A stretch of 18,815 bases of DNA, from contig DASSCT010000210.1 of NCBI GenBank assembly GCA_035697545.1, positions 1-18,815 on the forward strand, given 5' to 3'. The notes under the pieces are model-generated. The model was not told the origin of the DNA, did no database searches, and saw only the letters and a list, made by a program, of their open reading frames with translations. Below are positions 7,191-14,362 of this stretch, piece by piece. Within the stretch, counting starts at the first letter, position 1. Every line of letters starts with the position of its first letter. The position numbers and the translations under genes are program-made. Origin of the DNA: JACDAN01 sp035697545 (GTDB lineage: Bacteria; Actinomycetota; Thermoleophilia; Gaiellales; Gaiellaceae).

Positions 7191-8477
7191 TCAGCCGGCC
7201 GTGCCGGCAGAGCCGCCACGGCCTCTTCTCGTCGGCGCCGGCGAGCCGGTGCCTTGGAAGGGCTTGAGCAGGCGGTCTGCGACATGGGCCCAGGACCAGC
7301 GCTCTTCCGCCACCCGTCGAGCCCGCTGCGACAGCTCGGCGCGCTCCTCTGGGGAGCGGTCGAGGAGCCCCCGGAGCTTGTGGGCCAGATCGGCGACATC
7401 GCCGGTCTCGAAGCTTGCCGGCACGCCGGCCGCTTCGAGCGCGTCGGCGATCTCCGCCAGGCCCGAATGCCGGGCGACGAGCGGGAGCGATCCGCCGGCC
7501 GCCGCCTCCGCAGCGACCATCCCGAAGGCCTCCGGGAAGATCGACGGGACGACGGTGACGTCGGCGAGCGGGATCAGGCTGGCGAGGTGGCGATGCTCGA
7601 GCGGGCCGGTGAAAAGCGTCCGCGGGCCCGCCAGGCCTTCCAGCTCCTCCCGGTAGTCGCCGAATCCGACGACGACGGCGCGGGCGTCCACGGTGCGAAG
7701 CGCTTCGAGAAGCAGGTGGACGCCCTTGTTCCGAAGCAGTTTCCCGAAGTAGAGAACCGTCGGCTCGTCGCCGGCGAGGAAGTGCGCCAGGCGCTCCGCG
7801 TTCCCCTCGTCCGGGAGGCGTTCGTTGGCGTTCCCGGGGTTCGGGAGGTCGCGGTGGGATTCCTCCAGCAGCTGGGAGAGGGCTTGCGCGCGGGGCAGCG
7901 GCCGGAACTCGTCGACGTCGACGCCGGGTGGGACCTCGAGCACGCGCTCGACGTGCCCGACGACCGTCTCGAGCACCTCGCGGATATGGCCGGAGCCGAC
8001 GAAGACAGCACGTGCATCCGCCAGGGTCTCCCTCGCCCACGCCGCCAGCTCGGCGTTCCCGCGCATCGAGTACTCGAGCTCCGACCCGTGCGCCTTGACA
8101 GCAAAGGGGAGGCCCGACGCGTTGGCCACCGGGGCGCCGAGCAGAACGTGGTTGGCAAACACGAGGTCGGCCGGAGCGAGCTCGCGGAGGGCGGCTGCGT
8201 TCGCCTCCACGTAGCGATCGCGCTCGGCGGGCGTGAAGTCCTGGAGCCGCTTGGCCTCGAGACCCTCATAGCGGTCGAGGACGAAGACCGGCAGGAGCCC
8301 GCCGATGTCGGGACGGACGACACTGGCGCCGGCGAGGTCGTACTGCTCGGGATGCGGTTCCTGGCTGACGAGGACGACGTCGTGCCCCGCGCGACTCCAC
8401 TCCCGCGCGATCGCGCGCGTGTAGACGTTCGAGCCGGTTCCGCCGAGCAGGTAGCCGTGCCAGAGGAGGATGCGCAC
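7191..8477 (-). CDS. Glycosyltransferase family 4 (GT-B fold)
   Basis: A retaining GT-B glycosyltransferase, 428 residues, probably using a nucleotide sugar; acceptor unknown. The N-terminal domain starts MRILLWHGYLLGGTGSNVYT, with the Gly-rich GGTGSN loop (12-17). AHGSELEYS (129-137) follows. The C-terminal donor domain has VLYFGKLLRNKGVHLLLEAL (241-260) and the EX7E motif PEAFGMVAAE (Glu316 and Glu324). The last 20 residues are a low-complexity Gly/Arg/Pro tail. The start is GTG 8477; there is no Shine-Dalgarno, but TAACGT ends 6 nt before it, fitting a leaderless message. The layout recalls MshA-like and lipopolysaccharide-type GT4 enzymes. With the ligase downstream, a role in a sugar-containing thiol is imaginable but unsupported; cell-envelope glycosylation is equally likely. 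Confidence 0.88.
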   Translation of the reverse strand: MRILLWHGYLLGGTGSNVYTRAIAREWSRAGHDVVLVSQEPHPEQYDLAGASVVRPDIGGLLPVFVLDRYEGLEAKRLQDFTPAERDRYVEANAAALRELAPADLVFANHVLLGAPVANASGLPFAVKAHGSELEYSMRGNAELAAWARETLADARAVFVGSGHIREVLETVVGHVERVLEVPPGVDVDEFRPLPRAQALSQLLEESHRDLPNPGNANERLPDEGNAERLAHFLAGDEPTVLYFGKLLRNKGVHLLLEALRTVDARAVVVGFGDYREELEGLAGPRTLFTGPLEHRHLASLIPLADVTVVPSIFPEAFGMVAAEAAAGGSLPLVARHSGLAEIADALEAAGVPASFETGDVADLAHKLRGLLDRSPEERAELSQRARRVAEERWSWAHVADRLLKPFQGTGSPAPTRRGRGGSAGTAG

Positions 8478-8483
8478 GCCCGA

Positions 8484-8489
8484 ACGTTA
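8484..8489 (-). promoter_or_regulatory. Candidate -10 box (TAACGT) for a leaderless GT4 message
   Basis: TAACGT fits TANNNT and is followed by exactly six bases (TCGGGC) and then the GTG start at 8477. No ribosome site is present. The strong hairpin at 8491-8523 lies immediately upstream and overlaps the spacer and -35 region. Confidence 0.4.
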
Positions 8490-8490
8490 A

Positions 8491-8523
8491 GGCCACGTCC
8501 AGGGACAGTCCTGGAACGTGGCC
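8491..8523 (-). terminator. Strong 13-bp hairpin between rex and the glycosyltransferase
   Basis: GGCCACGT and ACGTGGCC pair, extended inward by CCAGG and CCTGG with one bulged base, leaving a 6-base loop. At its centre is the odd palindrome GGAC-A-GTCC. It lies 78 bases past the rex stop and 14 bases before the GT4 start. There is little T-rich sequence after it, so it may be a terminator, a repeat element, or a protein site near the GT4 promoter. Confidence 0.5.
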
Positions 8524-8566
8524 CGGACCGCCCCGCCCAAACTGGCCTCCCGTACCCTCGAGCCAT

Positions 8567-8587
8567 GACGAGTGTCTGACACTCGTC
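8567..8587. repeat. Palindromic element, copy 3 (GACGAGTGTC-T-GACACTCGTC)
   Basis: The longest copy in the window: perfect 10-base arms around a central T, starting 13 bases past the rex stop codon on the minus strand. As RNA it could fold into a 9-bp stem with a 3-base loop, so it may end rex transcription. It shares the core and the right-hand flank CGTCC with copies 1 and 2 (3437-3449 and 3473-3489). Confidence 0.88.
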
Positions 8588-8600
8588 CTGGCGGCGGCGG

Positions 8601-9251
8601 TCAGGTCAGATGGAAGTAGAGGGCGTAGAGGAGCTCGACGGCCGGGTTGCTCGTGTGCACGGCGACCTCGCTCGGCACGTCGAGGAGCGCCTCGGAGTAG
8701 TTGAAGATGATCCGGACGCCGGCGTCGACGAGATCGTCCGCGGCAGACTGGGCACTGTCCGCGGGGACGGCCAGCACTCCGACGACGATGTTCTTCTCGC
8801 GGACGGCGTCATTGAGACCCGAGTAGTCCTCGACCTCGACGTTGCCCACGTGGCGGTGGATCTTCTCCGGATCGCGGTCGAAGATCGCCGCGATGTTGAT
8901 CCCGTGCTCTGCGAAGATCGGCGAGCTCGCGATCGCTTCCCCGAGCCGGCCCGCACCAACGAGGGCGATGTTGTGCTGACCCTGGGTGCGGAGGATCCGC
9001 CGGATCTCGCCGAGGAGCCCCTCGACGCTGTAGCCGACCCCGCGCTTGCCGAACTTGCCGAACGTCGAGAGATCACGGCGGATCTGCGTCGCGTTGATGT
9101 TGGTGTAGTCCGACATCTCCTGGGAGGAGATGCGCTCCTTGCCCATCTTCCGGGCCTGCGTGAGGACCTGCAGATACCGGCTGAGCCGGGCCGCGACTCC
9201 GACCGTCAGGCGCTCGGGAACCGCGGTCTGCGGCTGAGCTTGTAACACCAC
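8601..9251 (-). CDS. rex: Redox-sensing transcriptional repressor Rex
   Basis: A DNA-binding sensor of the NADH/NAD+ ratio, 216 residues, a usual length. The N-terminal winged helix covers about residues 20-85, with recognition-helix sequence ATQIRRDLSTFGKFGKRGVG (54-73), very typical of Rex. A Rossmann domain follows, with GAGRLG at 99-104. The C-terminal part contains NYSEALLDVP (family motif) and a final helix, AVELLYALYFHL, for domain swapping in the dimer. The start is GTG 9251 or the next codon, GTG 9248; there is no Shine-Dalgarno. In Streptomyces a glutaredoxin-like gene precedes rex and hemA follows. The first link is kept here, but hemA is absent and a palindromic repeat and GT4 gene follow. 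TTGTG/CACAA half-sites at the start suggest self-control. Confidence 0.96.
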   Translation of the reverse strand: MVLQAQPQTAVPERLTVGVAARLSRYLQVLTQARKMGKERISSQEMSDYTNINATQIRRDLSTFGKFGKRGVGYSVEGLLGEIRRILRTQGQHNIALVGAGRLGEAIASSPIFAEHGINIAAIFDRDPEKIHRHVGNVEVEDYSGLNDAVREKNIVVGVLAVPADSAQSAADDLVDAGVRIIFNYSEALLDVPSEVAVHTSNPAVELLYALYFHLT

Positions 9252-9263
9252 ACAAGGATTGTG
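9239..9263. promoter_or_regulatory. Rex-box-like inverted repeats over the rex start
   Basis: Two overlapping inverted repeats: CTTGTAACACCACACAAG (9239-9256, arms CTTGT/ACAAG) and CACAA-GGA-TTGTG (9251-9263). Half-sites resemble the Rex consensus TTGTGAA-N4-TTCACAA, but neither repeat matches its full length or inner bases. They cover the rex start and the candidate -10 box, where a repressor would act. Tentative. Confidence 0.3.
9258..9263 (-). promoter_or_regulatory. Candidate -10 box (CACAAT) for rex
   Basis: CACAAT on the minus strand departs from TANNNT at the first base only and is followed by six bases and the GTG at 9251, the same geometry as for the permease operon and GT4. It would give rex its own leaderless promoter within the gap after the glutaredoxin-like gene. 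Confidence 0.3.
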
Positions 9264-9293
9264 CCAGTCGGCGTCACTGCTCGCACCAAGGAG

Positions 9294-9554
9294 TCACAAA
9301 GTCCCCTCGGAAGGGTGGGTTTGTGCGAGCTTCGCGCGGAGCGCCTCCGGATACACGAAGTACGTGAAGGCCCGCTCGCCGTCGATCTCGACGACCGGCA
9401 GCCACTCCCGATAGCGATCCTCGAGCTCCGGGTTGCCCGTGATGTCGATCTCCTCAAGCTCGAACGGCTGCTCGGCGTGCGCCGCGTCCAGCACGCGCCG
9501 CGCGGCCGCGCAGAGATGGCAGCCGTCCGCGTAGTAGAAGGCGACGTGGGTTAC
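9294..9554 (-). CDS. Glutaredoxin-like protein (DUF836 type), start unresolved
   Basis: A small thioredoxin-fold protein of about 86 residues. It shows beta-1 THVAFYYADG, the redox motif CHLC and an alpha-1 helix AAARRVLDAA, then IDITGNPELEDRYREWLP, with the cis-proline strand LPVVEIDGE. This is a dithiol glutaredoxin-like protein, likely cytosolic, of the kind found next to rex in Actinobacteria. The frame directly follows gdhA: its first likely codon, GTA at 9554, overlaps the gdhA stop as GTAA. No ATG, GTG, TTG or CTG lies near the domain start; the next GTG upstream in frame is about 38 codons into gdhA and adds only shadow sequence. Either an unusual start is used or a base error has removed one, so the left-hand limit of the protein is approximate. 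Function call confident, start not. Confidence 0.82.
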   Translation of the reverse strand, partial: VTHVAFYYADGCHLCAAARRVLDAAHAEQPFELEEIDITGNPELEDRYREWLPVVEIDGERAFTYFVYPEALRAKLAQTHPSEGTL

Positions 9555-10825
9555 GGGTAGAGCCCGCGGGTCAGCGTCGCTTCGGCGACCCGCTGGACGG
9601 CGAGGCCGTAGGCGGCGATCCGCATCGTCGTCGACTTGGCCTCGTACGTGGCCCACGTCTCGTGAAAGGCGCGTGACGTGATGTCGTTCAACCGCGCGTT
9701 CACCTCGTGCTCCTTCCAGAAGTACTCCTGAAGGCCTTGCACCCACTCGAAGTAGGAGACGACGACGCCGCCGGCATTCGCGAGCACGTCGGGGAGGACC
9801 ATCACACCACGGTCTTCGAGGATCTCGTCCGCCGTCGGCGTCGTGGGGCCGTTCGCGCCTTCGCAGATCAGCTTCGCCTTGATCTTGTCCGCGTTCTCGG
9901 AGGTGATCACCTGCTCCAGCGCGCAGGGGGCCAGGACGTCGCAATCGAGAAGCAGGAGCTCGTCGTTCGTCACCTGCTCGGTGTCCTTCAGGCCATTGAG
10001 CGCACCCGTCTCCTGCTTATGGGCCAGCGCGAGCGCGACGTCGATGCCGTTCGGGTTGTAGATGCCGCCTGCAGAGTCCGAGAGCGCGACGACGATTGCA
10101 CCGTCCTCGGCGACGAACTTGGCCAGGTAGCTGCCGACGTTGCCGAACCCCTGGACCGCGACCTTCATCCCCTGGAGGGAGCGGTCCTGCTTCGCGACTG
10201 CCTCACGGATGCAGTAGTGCGAGCCGCGTGCCGTCGCCTCGAGCCGGCCGAGCGAGCCGCCGAGATTGAGCGGCTTGCCGGTGACCACGCCGAGCACGGA
10301 ATGTCCCTTGTTCATCGAGTACGTGTCGAAGATCCAGGCCATCACCCGCGGGTCGGTGCCGACGTCGGGTGCTGGGATGTCCTTTTCCGGCCCGATCTCG
10401 TTGACGATCTCGGACGTGTAGCGGCGGGTCATCCGCTCGAGCTCGCTTTGCGAGAGCTGCTTCGGGTTGCAGACGACACCGCCCTTGGCGCCGCCGAATG
10501 GGATTCCCATCAGCGCGCACTTCCAGGTCATCCACATCGCGAGCGACTTGACCTCGTCGAGTGTGACGTCCGGGTGGTAGCGGATGCCGCCCTTCGACGG
10601 GCCGCGGGCGATGTTATGCGTGACGCGGTAGCCCTCGAAGACCGCGATCGTCCCGTCGTCCCTCGAGAACGGGACCGAGACGACGACCGACTTCTTGCAG
10701 CGCTCGAGGACTCGGACGAGGTTGGGATCGATCTTGAAGACGTCCGCGACCTTCCGCAGCTGCTCCTGGGCCAGCTCGAACGGGTTCTCGCGGAGGTGAG
10801 TTGTCGGCGCAGCGACGGTGGTCAC
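9551..10825 (-). CDS. gdhA: Glutamate dehydrogenase (Glu/Leu/Phe/Val dehydrogenase family)
   Basis: Oxidative deamination of glutamate to 2-oxoglutarate with NAD(P)+, or the reverse ammonia assimilation; cytosolic hexamer in the family. The 424-residue length fits. Substrate-binding motifs are GPSKGGIR (75-82), WKCAL (101-105) and GGAKGG with the catalytic-site Lys114. PAPDVGTD (151-158) carries the active-site Asp. The coenzyme domain has VQGFGNVGSYLAKF, with GFGNVG at 226-231. GANGPTTPTADEIL and NAGGVVVSYFEWVQ are typical of true glutamate dehydrogenases rather than leucine or valine dehydrogenases. NAD+ versus NADP+ use is not decided. The start is GTG 10825 with no Shine-Dalgarno; a TATACT hexamer lies 10 nt upstream. 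The gap after the S8 protease stop is only 32 nt. The glutaredoxin frame overlaps its stop. Confidence 0.96.
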   Translation of the reverse strand: MTTVAAPTTHLRENPFELAQEQLRKVADVFKIDPNLVRVLERCKKSVVVSVPFSRDDGTIAVFEGYRVTHNIARGPSKGGIRYHPDVTLDEVKSLAMWMTWKCALMGIPFGGAKGGVVCNPKQLSQSELERMTRRYTSEIVNEIGPEKDIPAPDVGTDPRVMAWIFDTYSMNKGHSVLGVVTGKPLNLGGSLGRLEATARGSHYCIREAVAKQDRSLQGMKVAVQGFGNVGSYLAKFVAEDGAIVVALSDSAGGIYNPNGIDVALALAHKQETGALNGLKDTEQVTNDELLLLDCDVLAPCALEQVITSENADKIKAKLICEGANGPTTPTADEILEDRGVMVLPDVLANAGGVVVSYFEWVQGLQEYFWKEHEVNARLNDITSRAFHETWATYEAKSTTMRIAAYGLAVQRVAEATLTRGLYP

Positions 10826-10835
10826 GGGCCGCCCG

Positions 10836-10841
10836 AGTATA
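10836..10841 (-). promoter_or_regulatory. Candidate -10 box (TATACT) for gdhA
   Basis: TATACT is close to the ideal -10 hexamer and rare in such GC-rich DNA. It ends 10 bases before the GTG at 10825, giving a leader of about 3-4 nt. A TTGACG at 10854-10849 is only 7 bases upstream, too near to act as its -35. Confidence 0.4.
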
Positions 10842-10857
10842 CGACGGTCGTCAAGCC

Positions 10858-13422
10858 TCAGCGGATTCTGAACTCGACGTTTTGCCTGCTAGGAGCCCCA
10901 TCTCCAGGTGGATATGCGAGCAAGCGCAGGCGATAGCGGCCGGGTCCCAGCCGTCGCCCGAGCGGGCCTCTCCCGGTCAAGCCGAACGTGTACCGGCCGG
11001 GCAGGAGGTTGCGAAGCCGGGAGAGGCGGCCCATGCGGTTCTCGCCTCTCCAGAGCTCGAGGTCGAGATGGGAAACCGGGAGCACCTCGGTGACGCCGGC
11101 GCCCTGGACGAGCCGACCCGCGCGCAATTCGAGGAGCGCCGGGGCCGAGTCCGAGGGGCGGAAACTGCGCGTTGAGAGGCGGACGGAACCAAGCAACGCG
11201 CGCTCGGGCGGCCCGAGGGTGAGCGTCCACGGGACCCGGATGGGTGCGCCTCCCCCGGCGCGAAGTTCGATGCTCGAGCTGATCGCCTCGGTTCCACGGG
11301 GCATGAACGCAAGCCGGCCGGCGAGGAAGACCTTCTCCTCGGCGCCGGGCAAGAGCGTCACGCGCGAGGGCGACACCGCCAGCGCGAGGCCGCCGACCTC
11401 CCCCTGACGACCGATGGAGATGTCCACCTGGAGCCGGCGCCGCGACAGGTTCCGGACGACGAACGTCTGCGTCCCCGACCACCCCGCCCGGGGCGCTCGG
11501 CCGAGCGAGAGCGTCGCCGGGTCGGCAACGACTTCCACAGCCGACGCCGCCCCGAGATCCAGCAGGCCGCCCCGCTGCGCGGTTCCAACGAGCGCCGCCT
11601 TGAGCGCCGAGGCGTCGAGCTCGGGGCGCGCCTGGGCCAGCAGCGCCGCGGCGGCCCCGCTGACTGCGGCCGCCGCGCTCGAGCCGCTCACCGTCCCGTA
11701 GGCCGGCAGGCCGTCTGCGCCGCGTCCGGTGTGCGACGTCAAGAGCGCGACGCCGGGTGCGAGAAGCTCCGGCTTCAGGCCCCCGTCGAAGGCGAGCCCG
11801 CGCGAGGAGAACGCCGCTGGCCCGTCCACGTTCGGATTGGGCCGGGATCGTGCAGTGCCGATGTCGACGGTGGTCTCCTCCCCGCGCCTGATCAGCGCCG
11901 CCGCCGCCCGAGCCGCGGGCTCCGGGATCGAGAGCACCGGAACCCCCATGCGCTCGTCCAGCCCGAGGCTTCCGGCCGGGACTTCGCTCCCGTGCAGGAT
12001 CACCGCGTCTGCTCCTGCCCGCGCGGCGCCCGCGGCCGCCGTGTCGGGCGACTCCCCGGTGGGCGTCAGCGCGGCCTTGCCGGCGACGCGGCTGTAGCCG
12101 CGGCGGTCGAAGAAGTCCCCGATCGAGAGACTCGGCTCGGTCGCCCCCAGCACCGTCGGGAGCAGCTGCTCGCGCCGGACGGGCAGAGCGAGATCGAGCC
12201 GCATCGGCTTGCTCGGCGCGACGGCGCCCGCCAGCGGGACCTCGCCGCTGAAGACCACGCTGAGCCCCGAGCGGATGGTCACAGGCACCTGGTCAGTCGC
12301 CGGCCGAAGGTCGGCTGCTCCGACGGTCAGGGCGGCCGCAGCGCCTCCAGGGCCCGAGATGCTCCCGTAGCGCGGCCCGGCAGGCCCGTCGTTTCCGGCG
12401 GGCGCGACGACGAGCGTGTCGAGCGCGAGCGCGCCGGCCACGGCCCTCGAGCTGGGACTGTCGGCGAACGCGGCGTAGGGCTCGGCGAAACCCAGGACGG
12501 CGATCCGCGCCGCGTCGTGGGCGTTCCCGTCCCCGTCGGGATCCACGGCGCGCTCGAGCCCAGCGATGAGCTGGTCGGTGCGCGAGTAGACCGCCCAACG
12601 CCCGGCAACGTCACGCTGCCAGCCGCCGACCCTGATCGGGAGCAGCGTCGCGTTCTCGGCGATGCCTCTGAGGCCGCCGGGCCCGCCCGAGCCGACGATC
12701 AGGCCGGCGAGCTCGGTCCCGTGCCGCTCGCGCTCGGCAGGTTCGTCGGGCTTTTGATCCGGCGAGGCGAGGTCGTCCTTCTCCAGGATGTCGACCCCTT
12801 CGAGCACGGCGCCGGTCAGGTAGTCGTGGCTGAACTGGACACCGGTGTCGACGAGCGCCACAGTGACCCCGCGCCCCGTCGCGCCTCCGAGCGTGACCTG
12901 AGCCTGATAGCCAGAGCCGGCAGCGAGCTTCTGCCGCTCGATCAGCGCGCTCGAAAGCGACGCCGGGTAGGCGATCCGTACGGGATAGACGCCCTCGACC
13001 TCGGGGAAGCTCTGAAGCAGCGCGATCGCTCGGGCGTCCAAAGGAGCGGAAAAACCCGACAGCACCCGCGTGTAGCTGAACTCCGGCCGGAGGCGAAGCC
13101 CCGCCACGGCGAGCCTGGCGATCAGTTGCTGTTGTGCGGCGAGCGCGGCGGCATGCCAGCGAACCTGGTCCGCTTCGCTCGCCAGTCCTCCGGCGGCCTC
13201 GACCCGGTCGGCGAGCGACGGCGTCCGCAGCACGACGATCATCCGCTGCCCGACCGGGACCTGGGGCCGCGCCCCGCCGACGAGACCGCGCCACGAGGCG
13301 CGTTCGGCCATCGGCTTGGACGAGTGCCCGCCGGTCGCCGCGGCAACGGAGGCGACCGCGCCGGCGATCGCTATGAGCCCGAGCAGCGCGAGCTGCGCCA
13401 GGCGGCGCTCAAGCAAAGGCAT
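10858..13422 (-). CDS. Secreted subtilisin-like serine protease (peptidase S8) with inserted PA-like domain
   Basis: An exported protease of about 854 residues. The positions given here count from a possible TTG start at 13431; ATG 13422 is residue 4. The N-terminus MPLLERRLAQLALLGLIAIA and following AVASVAAA look like a signal peptide, followed by an inhibitor-type propeptide region (about 60-160). The catalytic domain has Asp195 in VALVDTGVQF, His237 in ERHGTELAG and Asn347 in APAGNDGP. The Ser motif is GSSAAAAVSGAAAALL (Ser585 likely nucleophile; usual GTSMAAP lacks its Met and Pro here). A PA-like insert lies at about 440-525. The C-terminal ~230 residues are beta-rich with FVVRNLSRRRLQVDI-type sequence, as in lactocepin-like S8 enzymes. 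It overlaps the end of tsaD, so it is probably co-transcribed with it; the reason is unknown. Confidence 0.88.
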   Translation of the reverse strand: MPLLERRLAQLALLGLIAIAGAVASVAAATGGHSSKPMAERASWRGLVGGARPQVPVGQRMIVVLRTPSLADRVEAAGGLASEADQVRWHAAALAAQQQLIARLAVAGLRLRPEFSYTRVLSGFSAPLDARAIALLQSFPEVEGVYPVRIAYPASLSSALIERQKLAAGSGYQAQVTLGGATGRGVTVALVDTGVQFSHDYLTGAVLEGVDILEKDDLASPDQKPDEPAERERHGTELAGLIVGSGGPGGLRGIAENATLLPIRVGGWQRDVAGRWAVYSRTDQLIAGLERAVDPDGDGNAHDAARIAVLGFAEPYAAFADSPSSRAVAGALALDTLVVAPAGNDGPAGPRYGSISGPGGAAAALTVGAADLRPATDQVPVTIRSGLSVVFSGEVPLAGAVAPSKPMRLDLALPVRREQLLPTVLGATEPSLSIGDFFDRRGYSRVAGKAALTPTGESPDTAAAGAARAGADAVILHGSEVPAGSLGLDERMGVPVLSIPEPAARAAAALIRRGEETTVDIGTARSRPNPNVDGPAAFSSRGLAFDGGLKPELLAPGVALLTSHTGRGADGLPAYGTVSGSSAAAAVSGAAAALLAQARPELDASALKAALVGTAQRGGLLDLGAASAVEVVADPATLSLGRAPRAGWSGTQTFVVRNLSRRRLQVDISIGRQGEVGGLALAVSPSRVTLLPGAEEKVFLAGRLAFMPRGTEAISSSIELRAGGGAPIRVPWTLTLGPPERALLGSVRLSTRSFRPSDSAPALLELRAGRLVQGAGVTEVLPVSHLDLELWRGENRMGRLSRLRNLLPGRYTFGLTGRGPLGRRLGPGRYRLRLLAYPPGDGAPSRQNVEFRIR

Positions 13423-14362
13423 CGAGGGCAAGGTACCGAGGATAGGGAATGGGATCGGCGTACCTCGCCGCCGAGGCGATCATCGCCGCATTGTCGGTGC
13501 AGAGCTCGAGCGGCGCGGCGGCGGCTTCGGGCAGCGAGGCCCGGAGCTCGGAGTTGGCGGCGACACCGCCCACGATGGCGATCCGCTCGGCGCCGAGCTC
13601 CTCGGCGGCGGCCCGCGTCCGCTCCACCAGTGCGCGCACGATCGCCCGCTGGTACGAGGCGGCGAGGTGGGCCTTGCAACGCTCCGCCTCGTCGCCCAGA
13701 TCACGAACCGTGTACAGAAGCGACGTCTTCAGCCCCGAGAAGGAGAAGTCGAAGCCGGGAACGCGCGCGACGGGGAAGGAGAACGCCCCTGGATCCCCTT
13801 CCCGGGCCAAGCGGTCGATCTCGGCGCCGCCCGGGTAGCCCAGGCCGAGCAGGCGCGCGCCCTTGTCGAACGCCTCGCCGGCGGCGTCGTCCAGCGTCGT
13901 CCCGATGATCTCGAACGCTCCGCGGTCGCGGACATCCAGTAGCAAGGTGTGCCCGCCGCTGGCGAGCAGGCACACGAATGGAGGCTCGACCGGATCCGGA
14001 GCCAGGAACAGCGACGCCACGTGGCCGTGGAGGTGATTGACGGGAACGAGCGGCAGGCGCCGCGACCAGGCGAGTGCCTTCGCGGCGGAGACGCCGACGA
14101 GCAGCGCTCCGATCAGGCCCGGACCCTGCGTGACCGCGACGCGCTCGACATCGGCGAGGCCGGCATCCGCCTCGTCGAGCGCTCGCCGGAGCACCGGCAG
14201 GATCAGCTCGAGGTGATGCCGGGACGCCACCTCGGGAACGACGCCGCCGTACTGCGCGTGGAGCTCCGCCTGCGAGGACACGACGTTGGCGAGCAGGCGC
14301 CCGTCCTCCGTCACGAGCGCCGCCGCGGTCTCGTCACAAGACGTCTCGATCCCCAGAATCAC
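13409..14362 (-). CDS. tsaD: tRNA N6-adenosine threonylcarbamoyltransferase TsaD
   Basis: Transfers the threonylcarbamoyl group from TC-AMP to A37 of ANN-decoding tRNAs, with TsaB and TsaE, in the cytosol. It is 317 residues, slightly shorter than the ~337 of E. coli. It opens ILGIETSCDETAAALV, the ASKHA-fold phosphate loop. Metal-binding His110 and His114 lie in PVNHLHGHVASLFL, and Asp290 in CTDNAAMIASAA. CLLASGGHTLLL and DDAAGEAFDKGARLLGLGYP are typical. The start is GTG 14362, overlapping the rimI stop as GTGA. The end overlaps the S8 protease start. The C-terminus ends soon after the DNA/MIASAARYAD helix, so the usual final ~20 residues are trimmed. Confidence 0.97.
   Translation of the reverse strand: MILGIETSCDETAAALVTEDGRLLANVVSSQAELHAQYGGVVPEVASRHHLELILPVLRRALDEADAGLADVERVAVTQGPGLIGALLVGVSAAKALAWSRRLPLVPVNHLHGHVASLFLAPDPVEPPFVCLLASGGHTLLLDVRDRGAFEIIGTTLDDAAGEAFDKGARLLGLGYPGGAEIDRLAREGDPGAFSFPVARVPGFDFSFSGLKTSLLYTVRDLGDEAERCKAHLAASYQRAIVRALVERTRAAAEELGAERIAIVGGVAANSELRASLPEAAAAPLELCTDNAAMIASAARYADPIPYPRYLALDAFA

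Noticed and set aside
5937..8579. 880-codon plus-strand open frame antisense to the ligase and glycosyltransferase
   Set aside because: Composition is rich in Arg, Glu, Asp and Ala with no recognisable domain. It mirrors the codon pattern of the real minus-strand genes, a normal effect in GC-rich DNA.
10836..10854. TTGACG and TATACT as a full sigma-70 promoter for gdhA
   Set aside because: Only 7 bases separate them, far below the 16-18 needed. Only the -10-like hexamer is kept as a candidate.
13420..13431. TTG 13431 as the S8 protease start
   Set aside because: ATG 13422 is three codons later, gives a cleaner signal peptide and a shorter overlap with tsaD. Neither has a clear ribosome site, so the choice is slight.
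11731..13908. 725-codon plus-strand open frame opposite the S8 protease and tsaD
   Set aside because: Spans two real genes on the other strand and ends in Arg/Ser/Pro-rich sequence; no domain seen.
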